Below, piece after piece: positions 36,447-48,551 of a stretch of 60,905 nt of DNA. The stretch comes from Carex sylvatica (lineage: Eukaryota > Streptophyta > Magnoliopsida > Poales > Cyperaceae). The stretch spans positions 1 through 60,905 of the forward strand of contig CAXKVR010000163.1 in NCBI GenBank assembly GCA_964058845.1. Reading direction: 5' to 3'. A program made the position numbers and the translations under genes. The notes under the pieces were generated by a model that was not told where the DNA came from, ran no database searches, and saw only the letters and a list, made by a program, of their open reading frames with translations. Every line of letters begins with the position of its first letter. The first letter of the stretch is position 1.

Positions 36447-36863
36447 TAGGCTAATATACAATCGATTGTTCCTAGCCTTCCGTGCAACCAAGTTATTTTC
36501 CGATTTTTAAAGTCCAAATGATCGATCCAAACTGTTAGATGTCATTTCCATATTAAAATGTGCTAGGAGACCAAATTTTATATTTTTTGGAAGTTTTTTA
36601 CTATTTATTAAGCCACTTTGAAAATTGCTGATCCAACGGTGGCTTACCAAACAGTAAAAACCAGAAGCTACCGTTGGATCAGCGATTTTCAAAGTGGCTT
36701 AATAAATAGTAAACAAATTTTAAAAAATATAAAATTTGGTCTCCTAGCACATTTTAATATGGAGATGACATCTAACGGTTTGGATCGATCATTTGGACTT
36801 TAAAAATCAAAAAACGACTTGGTTGCACGGAAGGCTAGGAACAATCGAGTATATATTAGCCTA

Positions 36864-36873
<10 letters not shown>
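36427..36873. mobile_element. Fold-back MITE inserted in a TA microsatellite
   Basis: Arms of about 200 bases on each side of about 36648 are near-perfect inverted copies, including GAGAGATAGGCTAATATA at one end and TATATTAGCCTATCTCTC at the other, GATCCAACGGTGGC near the centre and CTCCTAGCACATTTTAATATGG further out. Its flanks are TATATA runs, so a 9-bp duplication cannot be told from the microsatellite. The near identity of the arms suggests a young element. It lies about 340 bases past transporter C. Related MITEs sit at 57244 and 58720. Confidence 0.85.
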
Positions 36874-36894
<21 letters not shown>

Positions 36895-37074
36895 TTTGCA
36901 AAACAACATGTCCTTAGACTTTCATTTAAACACTTGTCAATGTTTACATCAATTGCATTTTAATTACAACAGATAGATTTCGTAGTGCTCTCAATGTCTA
37001 TTACAACACTTAATTATTAGAATTTGAAGATAGGATATGAATATCCAGTGAAATCTTTCAACAATCTGCTTCCT

Positions 37075-37409
37075 TATTTTGCTAGATGATCAGCCACACC
37101 ATTTAGGCTTCTTGAAATGTATCTACACACATATTCGTTTTCTTTGAGCAACCTCCAAATTTCGTTTATTTCCCTATAAGCTCTTCAGTCGGTTTCAAGA
37201 GGCGGGTGTAAGTTCATGCAAACTTTAGCTAGTTCTTGATTATCTGTATAGAAAATAAAAGACGGCAAGTTAAGATTCCTCACAAACTTTATCGCCTCGC
37301 TCAAAGCTACCGCTTCAGATTGCATAGGAGAGCAAACTATACTCGGTGCAACTCTATACCCCTTCAACAACTTCCTTCCTCCACCACAAACCCTAAGCCA
37401 CCTATCCAT
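37075..37409 (-). pseudogene. LINE-type RNase H (RVT_3) relic
   Basis: The minus strand reads VCSPMQSEAVALSEAIKF, then FIFYTDNQELAKVC, an in-frame stop, then REINEIWRLLKEN and SRSLNGVADHLAK. This is the RVT_3 RNase H-like domain found at the end of plant LINE ORF2 and in related remnants. The internal stop and isolation mark it as dead. Confidence 0.72.
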
Positions 37410-37845
37410 GGAGGCTTCCAGGATATATATATATATATATTATTAATACAATTCCTTTTAGAGAAGACATTTTTACTGGTCAAACAGGAATTGGTGCTGA
37501 TAATAAGGAAATAAATCTGCTGTACTGACCGATAATACAATTATGTTAAATTGGAATCAGCGCATTTCCTTTTTTCTTTTTTATTGTGCCATCTATAAAG
37601 CTACTGTACTGTTTCTTACTCCTAATTTGTTAGGTTTGACAAGGAGAGCTCCCAATGTCTTTCGTTTAAGGTTGCGAGCCTTCTCATTTGGTCTTGTAAA
37701 ATTTTTAAGGAAGACCGCAAGATGGATGATTAAGTTAGTCTTTTGTACCTTATACATTAACCAACAATAATTTGTCATTTGTAAATTAGCAAATACCTAC
37801 AAATTCCACTATCGTTTTCATTTCAAAAAATTCACTAAGTGAAAT

Positions 37846-38074
37846 TGTTATTTTTCTGTATGGAGATGCAAAGTTGAGAGTTAAGAGTTTTTTGTTTTGA
37901 TTTTTCTATGTATTTCTGTTATAAGAGTTGAGTAGTATATATATATTTCTCTAAGTCAATTGTACCGTTGGTACTTAATTATTATCAATAGGTAACCGCC
38001 TATAAGAGACCTATTATAGATATATTATTTACTAATTTTACATTTTTGCCTCTAATTATTATTTATTCTCAACA
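37846..38074 (-). repeat. 3' LTR of the complete Copia element
   Basis: 229 bases, reading TGTTGAGAATAAAT to AGAAAAATAACA on the minus strand; pairs with 42648-42874. Confidence 0.94.
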
Positions 38075-38088
38075 CTCTCCCTCAAGCT
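38075..38088 (-). other. Polypurine tract of the complete Copia element
   Basis: Minus-strand CTTGAGGGAGAG directly precedes the 3' LTR, the usual Copia arrangement. Confidence 0.85.
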
Positions 38089-41000
38089 AGGATTATAAAT
38101 ATCGGTTAATCCTAGCTTGCTTGTTATCTCTTCAAACATATTCAGAATGAGTCTCTTAGTGAAGACGTCGGCTAATTGGTCTTGACTTTTCACATAAGGA
38201 GTTTCGATCTCTTTTGTTTGCACCTTCTCTCTTATAAAATGACAATCAATTTCGATATGCTTGGTCCTTTCATGAAACACCGCATTCGAGGCTATATGCT
38301 GTGCCGCATTGTTGTCACAAAACATCTTCATTGGTTTATCAACTTTGAAGTTTAATTCTTCAAGCAATTGTTTTATCCATGTGAGTTCACTTGCGGTGGA
38401 TGCCATGACACGATATTCCGCTTCCGCACTCGATCGTGCCACGATATTTTGCTTCTTACTTTTCCATGTAACTAAGTTTCCACCTACAAACGTGCAATAG
38501 CCAGTTGTAGATTTTCTATCAAAAATTTTGGCCCAATCTGCATCGGAATAACCACACACTTCATTAGATTTATTATTTTTCATACATATATCCTTCCCGG
38601 CTGTTTTCTTTCAGTATCTCAAAATTCTATCAATGGCATCCAAATGCGGTTTTCTTGGTGCATGCATAAATTTACTAATTTGACTTACCGTAAATGATAC
38701 ATCCGACCTAGTTATCGTTAGGTAAATCAATTTACCTACAAGCCGTTGAAATTGGTGGATATCTTCCAACGGTTCTCTATCTTCGGAATTTAATTTATAA
38801 TTACTATCTATTGGAGTTGAGGCCGGTTTGGATCCTAATTTTTTTATTTTTTTTAGAAGTTCAAGGGTATATTTTCTTTGTGAGATAAATAATCCCTTGA
38901 TAGAATGAGCTCTTTCAATTCCTAAAAAATATGTAAGTCTACCAAGGTCCTTTATTTTAAATTTTTCTTTGAAGTGTTTTTTAACATTGTCAATTTTTTC
39001 ATGATTGTTTTCGGTAATAATTATGTCATCAACATAAATAAGAACAATGGTTGTATCATTATCTTCATATTTTGAAAATAGTGATGTATCGGATTAGCTT
39101 ATTTTAAAACCGAGAAAAATTAAATATTGAGAAAGTTTTCCATACCATGCCCTTAACGATTGTTTAAGTTCATAAATTGACTTATTTAACCTACAAAAAA
39201 GATTAGTATTTTTTTCTTCTATATGACCCAGTGGTAGAGTCATATAAACTTCTTCCTCAAGTGTTCCTTGAAGAAATACATTTTTAACATCCATTTGACA
39301 TAAGTTCCACCCATTATTTATCGCTATTGAAAGTAAAATTATTATGGTGCTCATCTTTGCTACCGGAGTAAAGGTCTCTTGGTAATCAATATCATATGTT
39401 TGGGTATACCCTTTAGCAACTAGCCAGGCCTTATACTGTTCTATGGATCCATCGCTTTGATATTTTATTTTGTAAACCCATTTGCATCCAACGAGTTTTT
39501 TATTTTTTTGTAATGGTTCAATGGTCCATGTGTTATTTTTTTCTAAGGCTTGAAGTTCCTCTTCCATAGTTTTATACCATACCAGTTGGTTCATGGCTTC
39601 TTCAAAATTTCTTGGTTCTTCTATTTTTGAAATTGAACTAAGAAATGCATGGTGGTTTTTTGAAATGTTTTTATATGAAATAAAAGTTTCAATAGGATAT
39701 TGAACCTTATAGGTTACGAAATCTCGCAACCTTGTTGATGGTTGTCTATGACGAGTTGACCTCCTCCTAGGTTCTTCTTCAATATTTTCTCTTTCTTCAA
39801 TAGTTTCATCTTCCTCCTCCCCGGCTCCACTTTGAGGAGTGTTATCATTTTCTTCTTCTTCAACTTCTTCGTCATTTCCTACAATTCTTTGCTCAATAAT
39901 TTGATTAGTAGACATGGGAATGACAAAGTCATTTGTACTAATTTGATTATCAATCTTATCTTTATTTTTAAAATATGGCTCATTTTCAAAAAAGGTTATA
40001 TCTCTAGAAATATAAAGTTTTTTATTTATAGGATCATAGCATTTATAACTCTTTTTTTGAGATGAATATCCTAGAAAAATAGCTTTTATAGAAGTATGAT
40101 CTAATTTATCTCTTTTATTTTGGTGTACATAACATGTATATCCAAAAATCCTTAGGTGATTAAAAATTATTTTTCTTTGATAAATAATTTCTAACAGACT
40201 TTTATTTTTTAAAACAACACTTGGCAACCTATTTATTAAATAAGTTCTGGTGAGAATGGCATCCAACCAATAGATTTTTGAAATATTAGTTTAAAACATA
40301 AGTGCTCTTGTCATTCCAAGTAAATGACAATTTTTTCTTTCGAAAATCCCATTTTGTTGTGGAGTATAAACACAAGTTGTTTGATGTATGATTTTCTTTT
40401 GTTTTAAAAAGTTTGAAAAAAAATTATTTACAAATTCGGTTCCATTATCGGTTCTAAGAATTTTAATTCTAGTATTGTATTGATTTTCAATTAAATTTGA
40501 AAAATCTTGGAAATAAGAAAAAACTTCACTTTTATTTTTAATAAATATAAGTATGTTAGTCGTGAAAAATCGTCTATAAATGTTACAAAATATTTGAAAT
40601 CATTATAAGAGTTAACGGGGGCGGGACCCCAAATATCGAAATGAACAAGTTCAAATATGTGATTACTCTTTGAATTTGAGCTTACAAAAGGGAGTATTGT
40701 ATGCTTAGCTAGTTTGCATACTTCACAATTTCTACAATCCAAATTAGAAAAATTAAAAATATATTTTAAGGTTCTATCAGAAGGATGCTCAATTCTTCTA
40801 TGCCATAATTGTCCCATGTCTTTCACTTTAGCGTTGTAATTGTATTTTAGGCTATACAAAAAAATATAAGCCATTTTGAAAAACACCTTCACCAATCATC
40901 CTCTTGGATATTAAATCCTGAAAATTTACATTTTGAGATGAAAATATAATTTCACAATTTAATTCTTTTAAAAATTTACCCATAGATAATAAATTGGGTA

Positions 41001-42442
41001 ATAGATTTACATGTATGATACCTTTAATTTCTTTTGAAAAAATAATAATTGAGCCATAGCCACAAATTTTCATTTTTTTCACCATTTGCAACATAGACAA
41101 ATTCTTGACCCTTTCCTATTTTATAATTATGTAATAGATTTTCATTTCCGATCATGTGATCGGTTGCACCGGAATCTAAAATCCAATCTAAATTATTTGG
41201 GAATATTCGTTATTCAAATTTCCTAAATTTGTACATTTTATTTGCATTGTGTCAAAATTGTTTTGGCTTGTACCATTTCTTTTATTTGGTATAATATATA
41301 AATTTGGTTTGGATTCTCACTGTTTCGGCTTTTAAATGAAATATGAGAATCAATGAAATTTGCATTGGACTCTTGGCTGTTAAATAAAAACTGAGAATTA
41401 ATAAAACCTGTGTTGGGCTCTGAGGCCCAGTTAAGCAGCCCACTGAGTGAAGATAAAATTTGAGAGATTTCGGTGCGACTTGGAGCTGCTGCTGCAGATC
41501 CATGCTGTTGTGGCGGACCCATTAGCTGTGGTGGGTGAGTCGAACCAGTATATGGGTGAGGCGGACCCGTGAAGAAAACAGCAGATCCGTTAGGGACTCC
41601 TGGAATGGACCCGATAGTGTAATGAGGGGTAGAACTGATAGGAGGGGCAGACCCGTTAGTGAAAAAATGAGCAGATCTAACAGCAGATCGCCCTTTTTCG
41701 TTCTCTTTTTCGTGAGTCTCCGCCACCCCAGCAAATTTTCTCTCCCCCTTAGGGTTTTTCCTCTTTCCTCCCTTTCCACCATTGCCCCATGATTTTGACC
41801 TTAGTTCGGAATGGAGAAACCAACAATTGTTCTTGTCATGGCCCTCTTTTTTACAATGTTCGCATTTCTCGGTTTCTCCTCTCTTCTCCAAATTTTGACT
41901 GAAATTTGGGAAATTTGATCTCTTGGCCATGGCAAAGCTGTGATTTTCTTGTCCCTTGTCAATGATGACTTGTGAACTGCCCATGGCTTCTCTTCTATTT
42001 TCTTCTTGTTGGATCATGTTTTTAATTTGAGAATAAGAAGGAAGGGAAATTGTATTCATGATTTGAGCTCGTATGGCCTCGTAACTCGGGTTTAATCCCG
42101 CAAGAAACTCGAATATGTCATCTTCTTCTTCTCGTTTTCTGATTATGGCCAGATCAGCGGTTTGAGGCCGAGGTAGTCTACATACTTTCTCTCGCCTTGT
42201 TTTTCTTGCTGAATTTCTTGTTTGAGTTGGTAAATGCGAGAGTAATTATTTTCTTGACCGTACATAGCTTTGGCGGCTTTCCATAGCTCGAAAGCTGTGT
42301 CGGAGAGGAGAAAAAGCTCTGAAACAGATGACTCCATGGAGTTCGTGAGCCAAGTTATAATTTTGTCGTTTTGAGTTCTCCATTTTCTCATCGCCTTTTT
42401 TTTTGTTTCGGTCAGCGAGAGCGAGTTTGCGATTTCGGGCAC
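38075..42442 (-). pseudogene. Copia gag-pol, broken
   Basis: Right to left on the minus strand: gag at 42442-42143 (MPEIANSLSLTETKKK) and in another frame at 42059-41238 with the CCHC knuckle CEHCKKEGHDKNNC; protease DSGATDHM near 41185; GAG-pre-integrase and integrase at 40895-40491 (LWHRRIEHPS, HFDIWGP) and 40470-39900 (RTDNGTEF, TPQQNG); RT at 39800-39000 (CKWVYKIK, YVDDI); RNase H at 38583-38059 (SDADWA, SSAEAEY, KHIEIDCHF, QLADVFTK). At least four frame breaks or stops interrupt the single polyprotein, for example near 42120, 41220, 40300 and 39095. Residues of protease, integrase and RT active sites are still legible. Confidence 0.9.
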
Positions 42443-42635
42443 TTTATTTTCCCCCGTGATGTATTCTTACATCTTCCGACTGCTGAGAGCTCTCGCTGCA
42501 GCCTTTGCCCATGTGAGATAATTTCTGCCATTGAACAACGTATTGGTGAGCTTGGAAGCATTATTGGGAGCCTCGTGTTCTTGAGCCATTTTGTTTTGAA
42601 TTTTTGTGTATATATTTTGTAATCTCAGGAGCTAA

Positions 42636-42647
42636 GCTCTGATACCA
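42636..42647 (-). other. Primer binding site for initiator tRNA-Met
   Basis: Minus-strand TGGTATCAGAGC immediately follows the 5' LTR; it is the standard plant Copia primer site. Confidence 0.95.
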
Positions 42648-42874
42648 TGTTATTTTTCTGTATGGAAATGCAAAGCTGAGAGTTAAGAGTTTTTTGTTTT
42701 GATTTTTCTATATATTTCTGTTACAAGAGTTGAGTATTATATATATATTTCTCTAAGTCAATTGTACCGTTGGTACTTAATTGTTACCAAATGATAACTG
42801 CCTAAGAGACCTATTATAGATATATCCTCTACTAATTTTACATTTTTACCTCTAATTATTATTTATTCTCAACA
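42648..42874 (-). repeat. 5' LTR of the complete Copia element
   Basis: 227 bases, about 93-94% identical by eye to the 3' LTR. Differences are mostly transitions. Confidence 0.94.
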
Positions 42875-42879
42875 GAAAT

Positions 42880-44978
42880 AAAGTTTCATTTAAATTGCAT
42901 GATGCAATCTTCAAAAAATAAAAGTTTCATAACGTAACGGTAATTAGTTTGTCCTATCATACAGATACAAGCCAGATAAGATCCTTCAATGAAAAAGAAA
43001 AGAAAAAAAAGAAACAACAAATCTAGTATCTTCTCCCAACAAGTGGGTTTTGGGGTACTTGTGTTAAACTCAATCCAAGGCCACTAGGGTTGTCTAAGTG
43101 ATTGGACTTAACGAATCAAAACCACTGGGCTTTTCTTTCTCAAGTACTAACTACAATCCAACCCAAATATTATTGCACAGCAGCCTTGACTAAATTAAAA
43201 ACACCCCTCCAGTCTCGAGTCTCCTCCTCTCCGTCGGAAAAATCACCAAACCGCGCCTCTACCTCTCCACCCCCGCACGCTTGCTAAATGGCCCGTGGAT
43301 AAATTAATGTTGGACAGGTTGGGATACGAACAAGGCTCAAAATTGGGTTCATGTTCAGGACTGGTCTGAAACAATTATTGAATAGTCCGTTGAACACCTC
43401 AAATCCAATGAACGGGCTTCGAGCAGCCCATTTGAGCGCCTCTAGGTTACGCCTCTCTCTCTCTCCCGTTTGAGCGCCTCTATAGCCCGTCTGAACAATT
43501 AACGATATTTCCCTTTTACGCCACCTCTCTCTCTCTCTCTCGTCCTAGAGGTGCGCCACCCTTCCTGAGACTCCACCGTTGCATCAATCCCTCTGCCTGA
43601 AACAGCGTCCGCTCCGCACGTGCAAGAATTGTAAGGGAAAGTTTGATCAGATCATACATATCCCTCTGCCTGTAGATTCAACACTGCTCATTTTGAAGGT
43701 CAGTAAAAGTTTCTATTATTTTAACTTTATTGAATCAAGTCAATCAGTGAAAAGCACAAAAAAAAAATTCACTGAAGATCATTTGATAAATTGACTTTTC
43801 TTGTATGGGCATTTGATAGTATTACCTTTTCAGTTGAATTTTATGGTAATTGACTCAATAAAAAAACATGAGTTGTCTACAATTTAGTTTGTTATTGCTA
43901 TTGGGTGATAGTTTAGAATGTTTTGAATATCAAGGACTTATTTACTATGTATAAATATCAATTCAATGAGGTCCATTATTGGATTCTTGACATATTGTGA
44001 TTTGGGACAATCTGTTCAAATGTACAGTACACATTTTTATAAATTTTATGAGAATTTTGTTGGTCTTTGTATTTGAGTGCTCAAGTTTTGTATCACTTTC
44101 ATATTAATTAATCTTATGGGGATATAAGAGTTAATTAGAAAAAATGATGGTGGGATTGAACAGATATAACTTCATTAAAAGTAAACGGTTAGTTTGTAAT
44201 TTTGATACCAGTCGCATATATGTTCCACTTGCCATTGACAGTTCAGGTACATAATCAAATATATGTTTTTACTTGTGTAAGGTCAATTTATTAATGCTGT
44301 CATATAAAAGTGGCATATATGCAGGTCATATAAAAGTGTCATATGCTACCACAAACTCAACTATTTGGCATATACTTATTTTGAACCTAATTTCTAATGT
44401 GTGTTGGTCTCAAGGGGAAATAAGGAGGAAATTTGAAAGTGTTTCCACGGCTGTACAATGAACACACCAGATTCAGGGAAAGTGTACCAGTACTGTTATT
44501 GTTGTGGCTCAGTGGACCTGTTTCTTAAAATTCATCATAGAAGGATATATTAGTGAGATCATACCATTTGCTGTCTATAGCTAACTTCATGTTGCATCTC
44601 ATTACTAACTAAGGTTTAACTGGTATCCCTCCTTTAAAATAGCTACTATATTCTGATAAATTTGTTTATAAATTTTTTGTTGTACAGGTATCCCAATTTT
44701 GTGTCATTCACGGCACTATTGTATAGTAATGTTAATGAATTGTGAACTGGACGGGCTTTCCCAAACTGCATGTGATTTGGACTGGCTTCTCTGAACTGAT
44801 CTTAGGGTGAAACAGGCTGAGTCCAAACCGGGCTCAATATTGAACATGAATTGGTCGAGCCGAGTTCGAACGGACTTTACAGAGTTCATTAATTGAGCCG
44901 GGCTGAGTTTGGACTCAAACCCACTCATTAGGAGGCCTACCTGCACGGTGCACACCACTTCTACATCCAATTATACAG
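42880..44978 (+). other. Upstream region and possible 5' UTR of the SWIM gene
   Basis: CT microsatellites at about 43455-43480 and 43525-43543 flank a repeated word, TTTGAGCGCCTCT. Donor-like GGTCAGT near 43699 and an acceptor-like TACAG just before the start at 44979 suggest a 5' UTR intron. Words such as GGCTCAA/GAGCC near 43340 and 44820-44930 resemble subterminal repeats of hAT-like elements, but no ends were found. Confidence 0.4.
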
Positions 44979-47900
44979 ATGGCAAGATGGGATGAAATTC
45001 TATCCTTACCTGTACAGAACCCACCAACGCCCGAGCTCTCTGCAGCTGACATCACATGGTCTAAAGTGGAGGGTTGGAAAGAGACCATGGATCGGCTTGC
45101 ACTAATACCTTATTCACGGATTAATGATTTTGTGAGAGGCGAATCCAACAACAAAGAGTGCCCAACCCGTTTTCACGTTGAGGCGAGGAGGAAGCGCTCC
45201 ACTGAGTCGAGTTGTAAACCTAAAGTCGATGGCATCCTTGAATATATTCTGTCAGTACCATTTTTATCTTTTATCTTTCTCTTGTATTGTTGGTCTTTTT
45301 TCTAGCTTTTGTATGGTTTCAAGTTATCCCTAGTATTTTTTATTGGCATTTGCAAACAACATCCAAGTTTTTCTTATATTTGTTTCTGGTAGCGACCTCA
45401 TTTCAAATATGTTGATTGCTCCAAATTAATGACTATTACGGTGTAAATTTGGCGTTCTGTAAATAATGAGAGTTTTCCACCTCTCTAGTTAGCCGGTGTG
45501 CAACATATTTTTTGCAGTATCAACATTAAATTGAGCATGGGAGTTCAGATGTTGGTTTTTTATTTGGTACGAATTGGTTATTGAGTGATTTAATCGAGCT
45601 TATTTGAAAAAGTCCAAGCAATTGCTCAGTACTTTTGTAGAGCCAGTATGATGTTGCGTTTAATTTGCATGACAAACATATGCGCAACACTAACTAGACA
45701 TTCTGACAAGTTCATAAAATCAGATACTGGTGCTCATTCGGACCTGACGACCACAGAAAAGGTGGTGCGGTGCGTCCAAGTCGGGCTTATGCTGTACGTA
45801 GAAAAACTCCAGCTGGTAGGCCCAATACAAAAAGAGGTTGCACATGCCACTTCATTGTAAAACGGCTAATTGCAGAGCCCTCTGTTGCCCTTATAATATA
45901 CAACAAAGATAAGCATATAGACAAAAATGGGTTGCCATGTCATGGCACTATGGATCAGAAGGCAGCTGGCACACGAGCCATGTTCGCTCCCTACATTTCT
46001 GACGAGTTTAAGCTTCAGGTCATGTCATTGCTACATGTGGGTGTCCCAGTTGAAACGATCATGCAAAGGCATTCTGAGGCGGTGGAGAGGCAAGGTGGGC
46101 CCTCCAATAGAGATGATCTTCTGACTCACAGGTAACATCAGATCCTGGTTTTAGTTTTTCTTAGTAGTCTTCATGAGGATCCAAAAAGACAGAATTCATT
46201 GAAAGTGGTGTATGTATTAAAAATTTATAAAATATTTATTAATAAAGAAGAAAAGTATTATTAACAAAGAGAGATAAATAAGGGGTTTATTTATGTAAAT
46301 TTAAGTAGTTAGGATGCTTTGTTTTTATCCGTTTTAAATCTCTCTAATGGATACTGTTGTAATTTCCTTTTTTTATTGTTGATTGGTTGAATTAGGTGTG
46401 CAAGGAGGATGGAGAGGAAAATAAGACGGACTACATATGAACTAGACTTGGATGATGCACTGAGTGTTAGTATGTGGGTAGAAAATAACCAAGACCAAGT
46501 TTTTTTCTTTGAGGATTACTCAAAGTCAGACAGTTTTGTTATTGGTATCCAAACCGATTGGCAACTTCAACAGATGATCCGCTTTGGCAACCGGAGCCTC
46601 CTTGCCTCAGACTCCAAGTTTGGTTCCAACAAACTTAAGGTAAGCTTATATTTTGTGGTATGATGTGCTTGGTTAGAAGTATATTACTTTTGTTGATATC
46701 ATGTATATAATTTTTTTTGTTTAGTATCCTGTTTACAGTGTACTTGTATTCGACTCTGACAAGAATGCTATTCCGGTGGCATGGATCATAACGCCGAATT
46801 ATTCAAATGGTGATATACACAGATGGTTGGGAGCACTTTACCACCGGGTTCGCACCAAAGACCCCACATGGCAGTTGGGTGGTTTTATCATTGATGATCC
46901 ACTAGCTGATGTGTTTTCCATCAAGTAATATTTTAATCCCACTATCTCTGCCAATTAAATTCTTAATATTTGTCTGATCTTGTAAATTGTGAGACAGGGA
47001 GTTGTTGCATTGCTCAGTCTTGATCAGCTTTTGGCGGTTGCGCCATGCATGGTACAAAAATCTATTAGCAAAATGCTCTAATTTGGAGATATGTGCTATG
47101 ATTTCAAAACAACTTGGAGAAGCAGTGCACAGCATATGTGATGGTACAGGAGACATGGGCCTCTTTGAGGCTTTTCTAGATAATATTGTGGGTTGTGCTG
47201 AATTTTCAGATTATTTTAAGGCTACATGGTTTCCTCGACTAGGTTTGTATTATGAGCTCTTTTATGAAAACATTTATATAAGATACCTGTGCATCATTGA
47301 TACTATAAAAGTTGAAAATTTCCTGAAACAACATAGTGCATCATAAATGGTAGAAATAATAATATAACCAATGCTGAACAAAAATTCACCTTGTATGCCA
47401 CTTTTTTTTCAGGGGTGTGGATCAAGGCCCTAAGATCCCTTCCAACTGCTACGTCAGAGGTTGCTTCGGCCATAGAGAGCTACCACCGCCTCTTGAAAAT
47501 TAGACTCCTTAACGAAGAAGACCAGAATGTGTACCAGCGTGCAGATTGGCTGGTACAGAAACTTAGCACAAAGGTGCACTCCTACTACTGGTTAGACGAG
47601 TACTCTGAAAAAGAAATCTTCTCTAGGTACTGGAAACATGAATGGAAAAGAGGACTCGGTGCATGGAAGGAGGGGTCACAAATTCCAGCTGCAGACATAA
47701 AAATTGAACAAAACTGTGCTAAAGTGGTTTGTCAGAACAACAGAGAGGTGGTGCATGTGGTACTCAACCCGGGCTCTGAGTTTGCCTTGTGCAACTGTAC
47801 CTGTTCAAAGGCTGGTTACATATGCAAGCATGTTGTCAGCTCAACTAGGGTTTACCGTGAAAGGGGCCTTGCAGGTCCATCAATAAGTATGATTTGTTAC

Positions 47901-48551
47901 AACCGTGCTTTAATGAGTGTGCTAGATTGTGTGCCTACTGATTGTTTGGTGCGGGACCATGCAGTTGGGCTGACAGTGCGTGTTAGAGAAGAGTTGGCCT
48001 TTTTGCTTTCTACAAAGAGAAAGAGGGATAAAGAGACTAGGGTAAAAGAATTTCAACTGTCCCCTGAAAAGAGAGAAAATGAGACAAGTTTTTCTAAAGA
48101 TGATGAATTGGAGGCATCTGAGAAAAGATCAGAGAAAAACAATGGTGTGGAAAAGACTCGTGATGGTTGCTTGAATCTTGAAGGGGAGACGTCTATGATG
48201 GATGTTGACCCACAATCCAATACTGAAAAAATCGATCATTATTCTGATGCCAGAGCTGTCAATAGTGCAGATAAGACTGTTGATAAATCGAATGATAAAA
48301 AGGATGAAATTATAGAAGATGAGATTTTAGAAATCCGCCCCTCTGAGCCGATGGCAGTAGACATTCCAGAAAAGGTTGTGTCCGATGGTCCAAAATTACA
48401 TCAGGATGTCGATATAACCAATGGATTAAATGAGAGTAGTGATCAAATTGTCGTTGAAAGTAGTGTTGACTTAGATAAAAAAAAATGTACAGCTAGGTTG
48501 CATGGTAGGATTTTAGGTGATTGTGCTGATATGAATGATGCTGATACCTGA
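44979..48551 (+). CDS. SWIM zinc-finger protein derived from a MULE transposase
   Basis: Six exons (44979-45250, 45724-46131, 46396-46639, 46725-46924, 46998-47242, 47413-48551) join in frame to 835 aa. The start MARWDEILSLPVQNP and the body (YWCSFGPDDHRKGG, AGRPNTKRGCTCHFIVKRL, LASDSKFG, HSYYWLDEYS) match the conserved plant SWIM-domain family of Arabidopsis At1g60560 type. The middle part (about 260-470) is MULE-transposase-like, and a SWIM finger follows with Cys583, Cys585, Cys594 and His596 (CxCx8CxH). The last ~180 residues are charged and probably disordered (KRKRDKETR and acidic blocks), with likely nuclear targeting. The role is not established; DNA or protein binding is inferred from SWIM. 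No terminal inverted repeats flank it and the frame is intact, consistent with a domesticated gene rather than an active transposon. Confidence 0.92.

Larger units (their letters stand above)
37841..42879 (-). mobile_element. Ty1/Copia LTR retrotransposon, structurally complete, coding-dead (5.0 kb plus TSD)
   Basis: The element itself is 37846-42874, flanked by an exact 5-bp duplication, GAAAT (37841-37845 and 42875-42879). Order on the minus strand: 5' LTR, PBS, gag, protease (DSGATDHM near 41185), integrase, RT, RNase H, PPT, 3' LTR. The LTRs differ by roughly 14 substitutions plus small gaps in about 228 bases, so insertion was not recent. Confidence 0.95.

Noticed and set aside
36507..36803. 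Two mirrored ~60-codon frames starting MKIADPTVA
   Set aside because: They are the same sequence on the two arms of the fold-back MITE and are explained by the palindrome.
44716..44970. 84-codon minus-strand frame just upstream of the SWIM gene
   Set aside because: No family pattern; the sequence has GGCTCAA/TTGAGCC words typical of non-coding element ends.
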